A DNA stretch of 6,941 bases from Thermoflexales bacterium (GTDB taxonomy: Bacteria > Chloroflexota > Anaerolineae > Fen-1058): the NCBI GenBank assembly GCA_016931085.1, contig JAFGFO010000324.1, forward strand, positions 1 through 6,941, read 5' to 3'. The position numbers and the translations under genes are program-made. Position 1 is the first letter of the stretch. Each line of letters opens with the position of its first letter. This document shows, piece by piece, positions 1 to 6,533 of the stretch. Below the pieces are notes generated by a model that ran no database searches, was not told where the DNA came from, and worked only from the letters and a program-made list of their open reading frames with translations.

Positions 1-1136
1 CCCGAAATGCGCTTCTGATAGCGCGTGACCTGGGCCGGGGCACACGTGCACTCTTTGACCGGATCGCCAAAGAACCCGCACGGGCAGGGGTTCATGGCGG
101 CGACAAACTGAAAATTGGCCGGGAAGCTCAGCGTGCCGGCGGCGCGACTGATGGTGACGATGCGGTCCTCCAGCGGCTGGCGCAGCACCTCGAGCGAGCG
201 CTGGTCGAACTCGGGCAGCTCGTCCAGGAACAGCACGCCTCTGTGGGCCAGGCTGATCTCGCCCGGCCGCGGCATCCGCCCGCCGCCGACGAGGCCAGCG
301 TGGGAAATCGTATGGTGTGGCGCGCGGAAGGGGCGCTGCTGGATGAGCGGCGTGTCCTCAGGCAGCATGTCCGCCACGCTGTAGATGCGGGTGACCTCGA
401 GCGCCTCTTCCAGGCTGAGCGCGGGCAGGATGCCCGGCAGTGCGCGCGCCATCAAGGTCTTGCCGGCCCCAGGCGGCCCGGCCAGCAGGACGTTGTGCTG
501 GCCGGCGGCGGCCACCTCGAAGGCGCGCTTGACGTGCTCCTGCCCCTTGACGGCCGAAAAATCCACCCCCGCACCCACATACTCGCTTTTCTCCAAGGCC
601 CCGCTCTCTTGCGCGGCGATCGGCTGCACGCCGTGCAGGTGATTGACCAGAGCGATCAAGCTGGGGATAGGGATCACTTCGATGCCGGGGATGAGCGCGG
701 CCTCGGCGGCATCCTCCGCCGGCACGAACAAGCGCTCGCAGCCCTGCTGGCGTGCGTACAGCGTGACCGGCAGAACCCCCCGCACGTGACGCACGTTGCC
801 ATCCAACCCCAGTTCGCCCACGACCATGGCCCGCTCGAGCGGCTCGGCCGGGATCTGCTCCGAGGCAGCCAAAATGCCGACCGCGATTGGCAAGTCATAA
901 CTTGGCCCGGTCTTGTGCATGTCCGCCGGTGCCAGGTTGATCGTGACGCGGTTGCTTGGCATGATCAGGCCGCTGTTCTTGATCGCTGCTCGCACGCGCT
1001 CGCCGGCTTCGCGCACGGACGCATCGGGCAGCCCCACCAGCGTAAAGGCCGGCAGCCCCCGGGCTGTGTCTACTTCGACCTCGACGGTCTGTCCATCCAG
1101 CCCGACGATCGCGCAACTATATACCTTGGCTAGCAT
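1..1136 (-). CDS. comM: ComM/YifB family AAA+ ATPase (Mg-chelatase-like), C-terminus cut by the window edge
   Basis: The reading frame is open from an ATG at 1136 to the left edge, giving 378 codons of a protein that is usually about 500 residues. The N-terminus ([16 protein letters not shown], then [20 protein letters not shown]) is the Lon-protease-like ChlI domain of this family. A Walker A motif GPPGAGKT lies at residues 220-227 and a Walker B motif GVLFLDE at 300-306. The C-terminal cysteine pairs CPCG (351-354) and CTC (363-365), typical of YifB proteins, are visible before the cut. Characterised ComM is a hexameric helicase that promotes branch migration while transforming DNA is integrated, so a cytoplasmic role in recombination or natural transformation is expected. 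The start is supported by an AAGGGGA ribosome-binding sequence just upstream. The gene begins 32 bp after the aldolase stop with no visible terminator, so read-through from the sugar operon is possible. Family assignment is very secure; the role in this organism is inferred. Confidence 0.95.
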   Translation of the reverse strand, partial: MLAKVYSCAIVGLDGQTVEVEVDTARGLPAFTLVGLPDASVREAGERVRAAIKNSGLIMPSNRVTINLAPADMHKTGPSYDLPIAVGILAASEQIPAEPLERAMVVGELGLDGNVRHVRGVLPVTLYARQQGCERLFVPAEDAAEAALIPGIEVIPIPSLIALVNHLHGVQPIAAQESGALEKSEYVGAGVDFSAVKGQEHVKRAFEVAAAGQHNVLLAGPPGAGKTLMARALPGILPALSLEEALEVTRIYSVADMLPEDTPLIQQRPFRAPHHTISHAGLVGGGRMPRPGEISLAHRGVLFLDELPEFDQRSLEVLRQPLEDRIVTISRAAGTLSFPANFQFVAAMNPCPCGFFGDPVKECTCAPAQVTRYQKRIS

Positions 1137-1168
1137 AGTGTCCCCTTTCCCGCTTATTATGCAGCGCC

Positions 1169-1780
1169 CTAGAACTTGTCGTAGGAGCCGCTCATGCCGC
1201 GATACTCGATGAACGGCTCGTCGATTTGCTTCGCCAGCAGCATGATCTGGCAGGCCTCCTCCAGCGTGGACGACCATAAAAAGGCCTCGTCCAAAGTCTG
1301 GCCGGTGGCAAAGCTGCCGTGCCCGCGCAGCATGAGGATCTTGTAATTCTTGAGCGTCGCGGCGACTTTGTTGGCCAACTGCGGCGAGCCAGAAGCGAAC
1401 TCTTCCGCGATCACGGGGATTTTCTTGAGCAAATAGGAGGCTTCGTTGTCGATGGGCACGATTTCATCGCGGGAAAGCGAATAGGCGATGGCCGTGCGCG
1501 GGTGGCAGTGACAGATGGCCAACGCTGGCGTGTTCAAATAGACGGTGCGATGCACCAGCAGCTCGGTGGAGGCCAGCGCCACCCCGCTGTCGTTTTTATC
1601 CAGCCGGGTTTCGACCAAATCGTGCGGCTTGAGTTGGCCTAACATGGCGCCGCGGCGCTTGATGATCACCCGGTCGCCCAGGCGAACGCTCAGGTTCCCC
1701 CCGTGCGATGAGATCATGTTGGCCACGTACAAATCGTGGCCAATTTCCCGGAACATTTCGTAAATCCGTGGGTCGATCAT
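1169..1780 (-). CDS. Class II (zinc) aldolase, L-fuculose/L-rhamnulose-phosphate aldolase-like
   Basis: This 203-residue protein belongs to the class II aldolase/adducin family and is close in length to E. coli FucA (about 215) and shorter than RhaD (about 275). The GGN motif that helps hold the substrate phosphate is at 27-29, the catalytic-type glutamate is E73 in ASTELLVH, and the zinc ligands are H91 and H93 (HCHPRTA) and H154 ([10 protein letters not shown]). The expected reaction is reversible cleavage of a ketose-1-phosphate to DHAP and an aldehyde. Next to rhaA the likely substrate is L-rhamnulose-1-phosphate, giving L-lactaldehyde. The segment IIKRRGAML (39-47) has Arg where FucA, from memory, has a phosphate-contacting Thr in a TG pair, so phosphate binding may differ. 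The ATG overlaps the AOR stop as ATGA and is preceded by GGAG at good spacing, indicating translational coupling. The substrate is inferred from context. Related enzymes act on other sugar phosphates, so a gene symbol is withheld. Confidence 0.9.
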   Translation of the reverse strand: MIDPRIYEMFREIGHDLYVANMISSHGGNLSVRLGDRVIIKRRGAMLGQLKPHDLVETRLDKNDSGVALASTELLVHRTVYLNTPALAICHCHPRTAIAYSLSRDEIVPIDNEASYLLKKIPVIAEEFASGSPQLANKVAATLKNYKILMLRGHGSFATGQTLDEAFLWSSTLEEACQIMLLAKQIDEPFIEYRGMSGSYDKF

Positions 1781-3555
1781 AAATTCTCCAATCCTAATTC
1801 AGCCAGTTTCTTGGGCGTGGGCACGCCGTTCTCGTCCCAGCTGCGCGTGCGATAGTATTCTTCGAGCATAGGCTCCAGATGCGAGACCCAGCCCTTGGAT
1901 GGGCCATCGGCCGGGGCCTCGGTCAGCAGGCGCGGCGGGAGGGTATCGTCCTTGCGGGTGAAACCCTCGCGCAGGTTGTACAGCCGCTCCAGGTTCCAGA
2001 CGCGCTCGCCGGCTTTGATCATGTCGCCGGTCGCGTACGGGACGCCCGTCACCGCGCTCAACACGCGCGCAAAGTATTCGTCCGCCACGCCCATGTTGGT
2101 GAACTTGCAGACGACGAGCGAGTCGATCGCCGCGTTTGAATTTTGGTTCAGGATGACGAAACTGGATTTGCCCTGTACCTGGAAGCGGTCGATCAGCTTG
2201 GGCAGGCCCAGCACTTCCAGCCCGACCATGTTCCCGCGCATGTGACAGGCGCCGCGGTTGGAGGTGGCGTACAGCAAGCCTTGCCCCTGCAGGCCGCGCG
2301 GGTCGTAAGCGGGCATTTCCAGGCCCTTGACCGACATCGACAGCTCAGGGTGGCCGTACTTGCTCGCCAGTCGCAGCGAACCGTCGGCCATGTCCGCGCC
2401 CAGGTCACGGCGATAGGCCATGTCCTCCACGCAGCGCGCCAGCAGGTCGGCGCGGCCAAAGCGCAGCTCAGAGTCGAGGTAACCCTTCTCGCTTAGCTCC
2501 ATGGCGCAGGCGATCGTCGAACCGGCCGAGATGGTATCCAGCCCCAGGTCGTTGCACAGCGCGTTGACCTCGATGATCGCCTCCAGGTCGTCCACGCCGC
2601 ACTGCGCGCCAAAGGCCCAGGTGGTCTCGAATTCGGGCCCCTCGCTCTCGCCCTTTCCGGTCCGGCTGACGCGCGTGCAGCCGATCGGGCAGGCCCAGCA
2701 GGCGGCGTTCTTGACCAGGTAGCTCTCGCTCAAGGCCTCGCCCGAAATGGCTTCCGCCCCCTCGAACTGGGTCTGCTGGTGGTTGCGGGTGGACAGCGCG
2801 CCGACGTGGTTCATGATGTTCATCAGCACGACCGTGCCGAACTCGGGCAGCGCCTGGCTGGTCAGCGGGCTGGCCGCCAGCAGCTTGCGCGTTTCGTACA
2901 GCATGAACTTGAAACGCTCCTTGTCTGCAATTTCTGGGCGTTGGCTGCCCTCTACCACGATCGCTTTGAGGTTCTTGGAGCCCATCACGGCGCCAGGCCC
3001 GCCGCGCCCCAGGGCACGCTCGCGGTCGTTCATGATGGCGGCCATCCGGCTCAGGTTCTCGCCGGCCGGCCCGATGCATAACACGTTGCGCTTGTTGTTG
3101 TTCTGGCCAAGGCGCTCCGTCACGGCAAAGACGCGCATCCCCCACAACGGGGCGGCGTCGTGGAAGGCCACCACGCCCGGCTTGATTTCAATCCAGACCG
3201 GCTTGGGTGCCTTGCCGCGCACGATCAAGGCCGCGTACCCCGTCTTGCGAAACTGCATCCCCCAGAAACCGCCAGAATTGGCGTCCAGGATGGTGCCGGT
3301 CAGCGGGCTCTTGGTCGAAACCGAAAAACGGTTGCTGGTCTGGTAGCCGGTGCCGGTCAGCGGTCCGTTGGTAAAGATCAGCACGTTTTCTTCCGCCAGT
3401 GGGTCGACTCCTGGCCCAACCAGGTCCCACAGCAGGCGTGCCCCCAGGCCGCGCCCGCCGATATATTGCCTGGCCATCTCCATATCCAACGGATAAGTTT
3501 TATAACTCGACGTCGTCAGGTCGATGTCCAGTACCTGTTCAGCCCAACCACTCAT
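1777..3555 (-). CDS. Tungsten-containing aldehyde:ferredoxin oxidoreductase (AOR family)
   Basis: This 592-residue protein is full length for the AOR family (about 600) and has all its hallmarks. The N-terminal domain contains YIGGRGLGARLLWD (31-44), SPLTGT (83-88) and RGGPGAVMGSKNLKAI (184-199). A [4Fe-4S] cluster site CWACPIGC gives C286, C289 and C293, with C483 (SLVVCKFT) as the probable fourth ligand. The pterin-binding loop DLGLDTIS is at 336-343, and RGACHMRG (434-441) carries the histidine (H438) expected near the metal. The C-terminal signature GFTRKDDTLPPR is at 531-542. Such enzymes use tungsten (or molybdenum) bis-pyranopterin to oxidise aldehydes to carboxylic acids with ferredoxin as acceptor, in the anaerobic cytoplasm. 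The ATG at 3555 has AAGGAG five bases upstream. The gene lies 21 bp after rhaA and overlaps the aldolase by 4 bp, so the aldehyde released by the aldolase, probably L-lactaldehyde, is the natural candidate substrate. Family assignment is secure; the substrate is inferred. Confidence 0.96.
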   Translation of the reverse strand: MSGWAEQVLDIDLTTSSYKTYPLDMEMARQYIGGRGLGARLLWDLVGPGVDPLAEENVLIFTNGPLTGTGYQTSNRFSVSTKSPLTGTILDANSGGFWGMQFRKTGYAALIVRGKAPKPVWIEIKPGVVAFHDAAPLWGMRVFAVTERLGQNNNKRNVLCIGPAGENLSRMAAIMNDRERALGRGGPGAVMGSKNLKAIVVEGSQRPEIADKERFKFMLYETRKLLAASPLTSQALPEFGTVVLMNIMNHVGALSTRNHQQTQFEGAEAISGEALSESYLVKNAACWACPIGCTRVSRTGKGESEGPEFETTWAFGAQCGVDDLEAIIEVNALCNDLGLDTISAGSTIACAMELSEKGYLDSELRFGRADLLARCVEDMAYRRDLGADMADGSLRLASKYGHPELSMSVKGLEMPAYDPRGLQGQGLLYATSNRGACHMRGNMVGLEVLGLPKLIDRFQVQGKSSFVILNQNSNAAIDSLVVCKFTNMGVADEYFARVLSAVTGVPYATGDMIKAGERVWNLERLYNLREGFTRKDDTLPPRLLTEAPADGPSKGWVSHLEPMLEEYYRTRSWDENGVPTPKKLAELGLENL

Positions 3556-3576
3556 AGCTACTCCTTATTAAAAGTT

Positions 3577-4821
3577 TCAGCGTTTAGCCAGCTCGGCCTT
3601 TTCGTACGCTTTGATCACGCGCATGAACTCCATGCCGACCGGCACGCCCTTTCGCTGGCAGTAATAATCCCAGACCGCGCTAAACGGCATCGCCTTGAGC
3701 TCTTCCATCAGCGCCAGGCGGCTGGCATAGTCGCCCTCGGCCTCGTACTGCCGCAAGGCCTGGCGTGGTTCGAGCAGCGCCACCAGCAGCGCCTTGAGGG
3801 TGTTCCGCGCCCCAATCGTCCAGGCAGCGATGCGGTTGAGGCTGGCGTCAAAGTAGTCCAGCCCGATGTGGATTCTTTCTAACGCCCCGGCCCGCACGAT
3901 TTCCTGGGCGATGGCTTGCAGCTCGTCGTTGAAGGTGACAACGTGATCGCTGTCCCAGCGCACGCCGCGGCTGACGTGCAAAAGGATTTGATCGAGATAA
4001 AGCAGCAAGGCCGAGATCTTGTCGGCAATGGACTCGGTGGGGTGAAAGTGCCCGCTGTCGAGGGTCAGCAGGATGTGGCGGGTGACGGCGTAGGCGGCAT
4101 AGAACTCCATCGAGCCGGTGACGTAGCTTTCGGAGCCCAGGCCAAACAACTTGGGTTCGACGGCGTCGAGGTTGTGGGGCAGTTTTTCGGCCAGGATGCG
4201 GTCGAGAGATTCGAGAAGCAGCCGGCGCGGCGCGGCGCGCTCGGCCGGGGTGTCTTTGAACCCGTCGGGGATCCAGATGTTCGTCACCGCCGGCGTCCCC
4301 AGTTCCCGCCCAAAATAGTCGCCGATCTTGCGGCTGGCGATGCAGTGCTCCACCCAAAACTGGCGGATGGCGGGGTCGCGGTGCGAAAGGGTAAAGCCAT
4401 CGGCGGCGAGCGGGTGCGAGAAACAGGTCGGGTTAAAGTCTAGCCCGTGGCCGCCGGCCTTGGCCCAATCCACCCACGCGGAAAAGTGGCGCGGCTCGAT
4501 GGCGTTGCGCTCCACCTTGGTGTCCGATTCGAGGTAGATGGCGTGCAGGTTCAGGCGGTGCGCGCCGGGCAGCAGGCTGTAGACCACGTCCAGGTCGCGC
4601 CGCAGCTCGCCGGCGGTGCGGGCCTTGCCGGGATAGTTGCCGGTGGCGGCAATGCCGCCGCCTAGCTCGCCGCCGGGGTTTTCGAAACCGCCCACGTCGT
4701 CGCCCTGCCAGCAGTGCAGCGAGATGGCGACCTGTTCAAGCTCCGCGATGGCGGCCTCGGTATCCACGCCGAGAGAGGCGTAGCGTTCTTTGGCGAGCGC
4801 ATAAGCAGACTGTACCGTCAT
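3577..4821 (-). CDS. rhaA: L-rhamnose isomerase
   Basis: This 414-residue protein matches E. coli RhaA (419 residues) over its whole length, with long shared blocks such as [16 protein letters not shown] (34-49), [10 protein letters not shown] (59-68), [12 protein letters not shown] (90-101) and NIWIPDG (181-187). It interconverts L-rhamnose and L-rhamnulose in the cytoplasm, the first step of rhamnose use. The metal-binding residues of the family are all present: E222, D255, H258 ([10 protein letters not shown]), H282 (LLHVSRG), D290 and D292 (RWDSDH), and D322 (GLDYFDAS). The start chosen is the ATG at 4821, preceded by a strong AAGGAGGT. A longer frame starting 22 codons upstream at 4887 is rejected because it would begin upstream of the predicted promoter -10 box and adds residues unlike RhaA. 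It is the first gene of the operon with AOR and the aldolase. No rhamnulokinase gene is present in the window. Confidence 0.98.
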   Translation of the reverse strand: MTVQSAYALAKERYASLGVDTEAAIAELEQVAISLHCWQGDDVGGFENPGGELGGGIAATGNYPGKARTAGELRRDLDVVYSLLPGAHRLNLHAIYLESDTKVERNAIEPRHFSAWVDWAKAGGHGLDFNPTCFSHPLAADGFTLSHRDPAIRQFWVEHCIASRKIGDYFGRELGTPAVTNIWIPDGFKDTPAERAAPRRLLLESLDRILAEKLPHNLDAVEPKLFGLGSESYVTGSMEFYAAYAVTRHILLTLDSGHFHPTESIADKISALLLYLDQILLHVSRGVRWDSDHVVTFNDELQAIAQEIVRAGALERIHIGLDYFDASLNRIAAWTIGARNTLKALLVALLEPRQALRQYEAEGDYASRLALMEELKAMPFSAVWDYYCQRKGVPVGMEFMRVIKAYEKAELAKR

Positions 4822-4826
4822 AGCAT

Positions 4827-4834
4827 ACCTCCTT
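4827..4834 (-). promoter_or_regulatory. Ribosome-binding site of rhaA that decides its start
   Basis: On the minus strand the sequence reads AAGGAGGT, a near-perfect Shine-Dalgarno element, five bases before the ATG at 4821. It fixes the rhaA start there rather than at the upstream in-frame ATG at 4887. Confidence 0.9.
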
Positions 4835-4848
4835 GAGAATGATCGACA

Positions 4849-4863
4849 GGTCCCCGCCGGACC
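4849..4863 (-). promoter_or_regulatory. Small hairpin in the rhaA 5' untranslated region
   Basis: GGTCC and GGACC form a perfect 5-bp stem with a 5-base loop. It lies in the roughly 50-base leader predicted for the rhaA mRNA, about 15 bases upstream of the ribosome-binding site. It is not followed by a T-run, so it is not a terminator. It may protect the 5' end or be chance in GC-rich DNA. Confidence 0.3.
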
Positions 4864-4877
4864 CGCCTGACACCCCC

Positions 4878-4906
4878 ATTGTAGCACATCATGCCCAAAA
4901 AGTCAG
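4878..4906 (-). promoter_or_regulatory. Sigma-A-type promoter of the rhaA-AOR-aldolase operon
   Basis: On the minus strand a -35-like CTGACT (4906-4901) is followed by exactly 17 bp and a -10 box TACAAT (4883-4878), five of six matches to TATAAT. The -10 is preceded by TGC, making an extended -10 (TGnTACAAT). Transcription would start near 4871, leaving a leader of about 50 bases before rhaA. The match is good but based on sequence only. Confidence 0.7.
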
Positions 4907-4918
4907 CGGCCCCATTGT

Positions 4919-4947
4919 TTGTAAAGCGGCGCGCTTTGTACTATAAT
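4919..4947 (+). promoter_or_regulatory. Sigma-A-type promoter for the divergent GHL10 gene
   Basis: TTGTAA (4919-4924, four of six to TTGACA), a 17-bp spacer, and a perfect TATAAT (4942-4947) face right. Transcription would begin near 4954. That leaves about 74 bases before the preferred start at 5028, or only a few bases before the alternative ATGs at 4962 and 4965. Confidence 0.7.
4923..4937. promoter_or_regulatory. Candidate operator: 15-bp inverted repeat in the divergent promoter region
   Basis: AAAGCG and CGCTTT form perfect 6-bp arms around a GCG centre. The repeat lies between the -35 and -10 boxes of the rightward promoter, a classic repressor position. It also lies about 52-66 bp upstream of the predicted start of the rhaA transcript, where an activator could act. 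The shape, a short palindrome with a CG-rich centre, is compatible with a LacI-family regulator, but no regulator gene is in the window, so the protein that binds is unknown. Confidence 0.45.
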
Positions 4948-5027
4948 GGCCTGACAGGGTCATGATGGAGACTGGGCCATTTTTTCACTCTCTCTTTCAT
5001 CTTCGATTGCTCCGGGTCCCTGCCTGG

Positions 5028-6449
5028 ATGCTCAGGTACCTGCGGTGGGCAAGCGCTCTCGTGCTGGCTGTGGCCGCCTTGCTCGCGCTGGCTGGCTGGC
5101 TGGACGGCCAGGCCAAGGCGGGGATTGCGCCGGATACCTACCCTCCGCCCACGCCCGTATCGGGCGAGTGCCAGGAATGGGGCAGGGGGGAAGCTGTGAG
5201 CGGCACGCTCGAGATGACACCCCGCCTGTACTTGCCGTTGGTGGCCAGTTTCTACGCCTTCACCCAGCCGGTGACGCCCACGCTGCCTGTGACCGAGCTG
5301 CGCGCTGTGTGGGTCAGCCGCTACGATTGGACGCGCTACGGCCAATCCCCAACGCCGGCCGACATCCAGCACGTGGTGGACACCGCCGCTGCTGCCGGCT
5401 TTAACGCCATCTTTTTCCAGGTGCGTGGGGCGGGTGACGCGTATTATACGCCGGGGCTTGAGCCGTGGGCCTCGCGCCTGACCGGCTCGCTTGGACCGAC
5501 GCTGGGGCAGTACCCCGGCTGGGACCCCTTGGCCGAGATCGTTTCGCACGCTCACGCCTCGGGTGTACAAGTACACGCCTGGTTCAACGTGTACCCGGCC
5601 TGGCTGCCGCCGCCTTCCTCTACGTATGGGGCGCTCGTGCCTGGCCGGGATATCTCGCCGCCGCAGGCGCTCAATCGCTTGACCTACAGCAGCGACGGCG
5701 GCTATGGGCTGGGCTATACCTGGCGAGTCTACGATCGCCCGGTTGTCACCGGCTACATGCCGATCCAATGGGGCCAATACCTGTGGGCCAGCCCGGCCGT
5801 GCCGCAGGTGCAGGAGCACGTGGCCGCCGTGGTGGCCGACGTGGCGGCGCGCTATGCCATAGACGGCGTCCACCTGGACAACGTGCGCTATCCGGGCGCG
5901 GCCTACTCGCTCGACCCCTTCACGCTGGACGCCTACGCGCGTGACCCGCTGTCGCTCACGCTGACCATCACCGCCTGGCGGCCCGATTTCCAGCGCGCGC
6001 AGGTCAGCCAGCTCGTGCTGCGCATCTTTACCCAGACCCACGCGGCGCACCCGACTATGACCGTCTCGGCCGCGGTGTGGCCTTCCTACCAACGGGGTTA
6101 CGAGTCCTATTACCAGGACTCGCAGGGCTGGATGCTGAGCCAGATGATTGACGCCGTCGCCCCCATGCTCTACAGCTCGGACGTGATCACCGACCTGGCG
6201 GCCTGGACGGCGGCTGCGGCCGGCTTCCAGGCTCACGCCGGTGGGGGTCTGGTGCTGCCGGGCATCGGCGTCAAGTACGCCGGCGCGTGCCTGCCGTTCG
6301 AGGCGATCGCGGCGCGGATCGAGGCCGCCCGCCAGCTCGGCACGGCCGGCCAGGCGGTCTTTTCGCTGTCCGAGCTGGAGGGCTGCGGCTACGTGGACGA
6401 GCTGTGCCAGGGGCCGTATGCTGCGCCGGTTTTGCCAGCGGGCCCTTAA
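5028..6449 (+). CDS. Secreted glycosyl-hydrolase-like protein, GHL10/DUF187 family
   Basis: From the ATG at 5028 this is a 473-residue protein. It opens with a signal peptide: Arg at 3 and 6, a hydrophobic core at about 8-25, and an AKA cleavage motif at 29-31. A proline-rich linker with LYLPLVAS (67-74) follows. The rest is a GHL10 (PF02638-type) TIM-barrel domain: ELRAVWVSR (90-98), GFNAIFFQVR (124-133), GDAYY (136-140), WDPLAEIVSHAH (165-176), VHAWFNVYPAW (182-192), IDGVHLDNVRYPG (278-290) and WMLSQMIDAVAPMLYS (368-383). The characterised member E. coli DigH (YddW) cleaves denuded peptidoglycan strands; other substrates are possible. ATGs at 4962 and 4965 are in frame and would add about 22 residues, but those codons are AT-rich at third positions, unlike the body, and would displace the signal peptide. 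AGGG before 4965 keeps that start possible. Family secure; start about 60% sure; substrate unknown. Confidence 0.9.
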   Translation: MLRYLRWASALVLAVAALLALAGWLDGQAKAGIAPDTYPPPTPVSGECQEWGRGEAVSGTLEMTPRLYLPLVASFYAFTQPVTPTLPVTELRAVWVSRYDWTRYGQSPTPADIQHVVDTAAAAGFNAIFFQVRGAGDAYYTPGLEPWASRLTGSLGPTLGQYPGWDPLAEIVSHAHASGVQVHAWFNVYPAWLPPPSSTYGALVPGRDISPPQALNRLTYSSDGGYGLGYTWRVYDRPVVTGYMPIQWGQYLWASPAVPQVQEHVAAVVADVAARYAIDGVHLDNVRYPGAAYSLDPFTLDAYARDPLSLTLTITAWRPDFQRAQVSQLVLRIFTQTHAAHPTMTVSAAVWPSYQRGYESYYQDSQGWMLSQMIDAVAPMLYSSDVITDLAAWTAAAAGFQAHAGGGLVLPGIGVKYAGACLPFEAIAARIEAARQLGTAGQAVFSLSELEGCGYVDELCQGPYAAPVLPAGP

Positions 6450-6533
6450 AGGTGGCGACCCTGCGGATTGCAAAGACCTTTAGGGTCTATGCCAGGATTG
6501 TCTCTCCGACAAGTTCCCCGGTCGAGACCTTTA
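6447..6533. repeat. Structured intergenic element with imperfect inverted ends containing both flanking stop codons
   Basis: The left end on the plus strand (6447-6460) reads TAAAGGTGGCGACC. The right end on the minus strand (6533-6520) reads TAAAGGTCTCGACC, 12 of 14 identical. Each starts with the TAA stop of the adjoining gene. Inside are two perfect 5-bp hairpins: AGACC/GGTCT at 6474-6488 and TTGTC/GACAA at 6498-6512. The 11-mer AGACCTTTAGG occurs twice, at 6474-6484 and 6525-6535. As RNA on either strand it can fold into an outer stem (7 bp plus 5 bp around a 2-base mismatch) enclosing two hairpins. No T-run follows, so it is not a standard intrinsic terminator. It may be a copy of a dispersed REP-like or miniature element, or a 3'-end structure shared by the convergent genes. 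Confidence 0.55.

Noticed and set aside
243..1133. A 296-codon plus-strand open frame opposite comM
   Set aside because: The minus strand carries clear ComM motifs (Walker A, Walker B, cysteine pairs); the plus-strand product has low-complexity, shadow-like composition.
2468..3145. A 225-codon minus-strand frame inside the AOR gene
   Set aside because: It overlaps the AOR coding sequence out of frame, and its product is Arg/Gly/Ala-rich with no motifs.
3160..3882. A 240-codon plus-strand frame spanning the AOR-rhaA junction
   Set aside because: It runs antisense across two well-identified genes and their intergenic gap and resembles no known protein.
4822..4887. A 22-residue N-terminal extension of RhaA from the ATG at 4887
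   Set aside because: It would start upstream of the predicted -10 box, lacks homology to RhaA, and a strong ribosome-binding site precedes the ATG at 4821.
4945..4985. AATGGCC/GGCCATT stem followed by a T-run, resembling an intrinsic terminator
   Set aside because: Its left arm overlaps the -10 region of the rightward promoter, so the transcript from that promoter would not contain it. The loop is 23 bases and no gene upstream reads into it.
4941..6473. A 510-codon open frame on the minus strand opposite the GHL10 gene
   Set aside because: It is rich in Arg, Gly and His with no recognisable motif, and it is the mirror of a GC-rich real gene whose family motifs are all on the plus strand.
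6457..6487. GACCCT/AGGGTC inverted repeat as a terminator for the GHL10 gene
   Set aside because: The loop is 19 bases, there is no following T-run, and it competes with better pairings in the larger element at 6447-6533.
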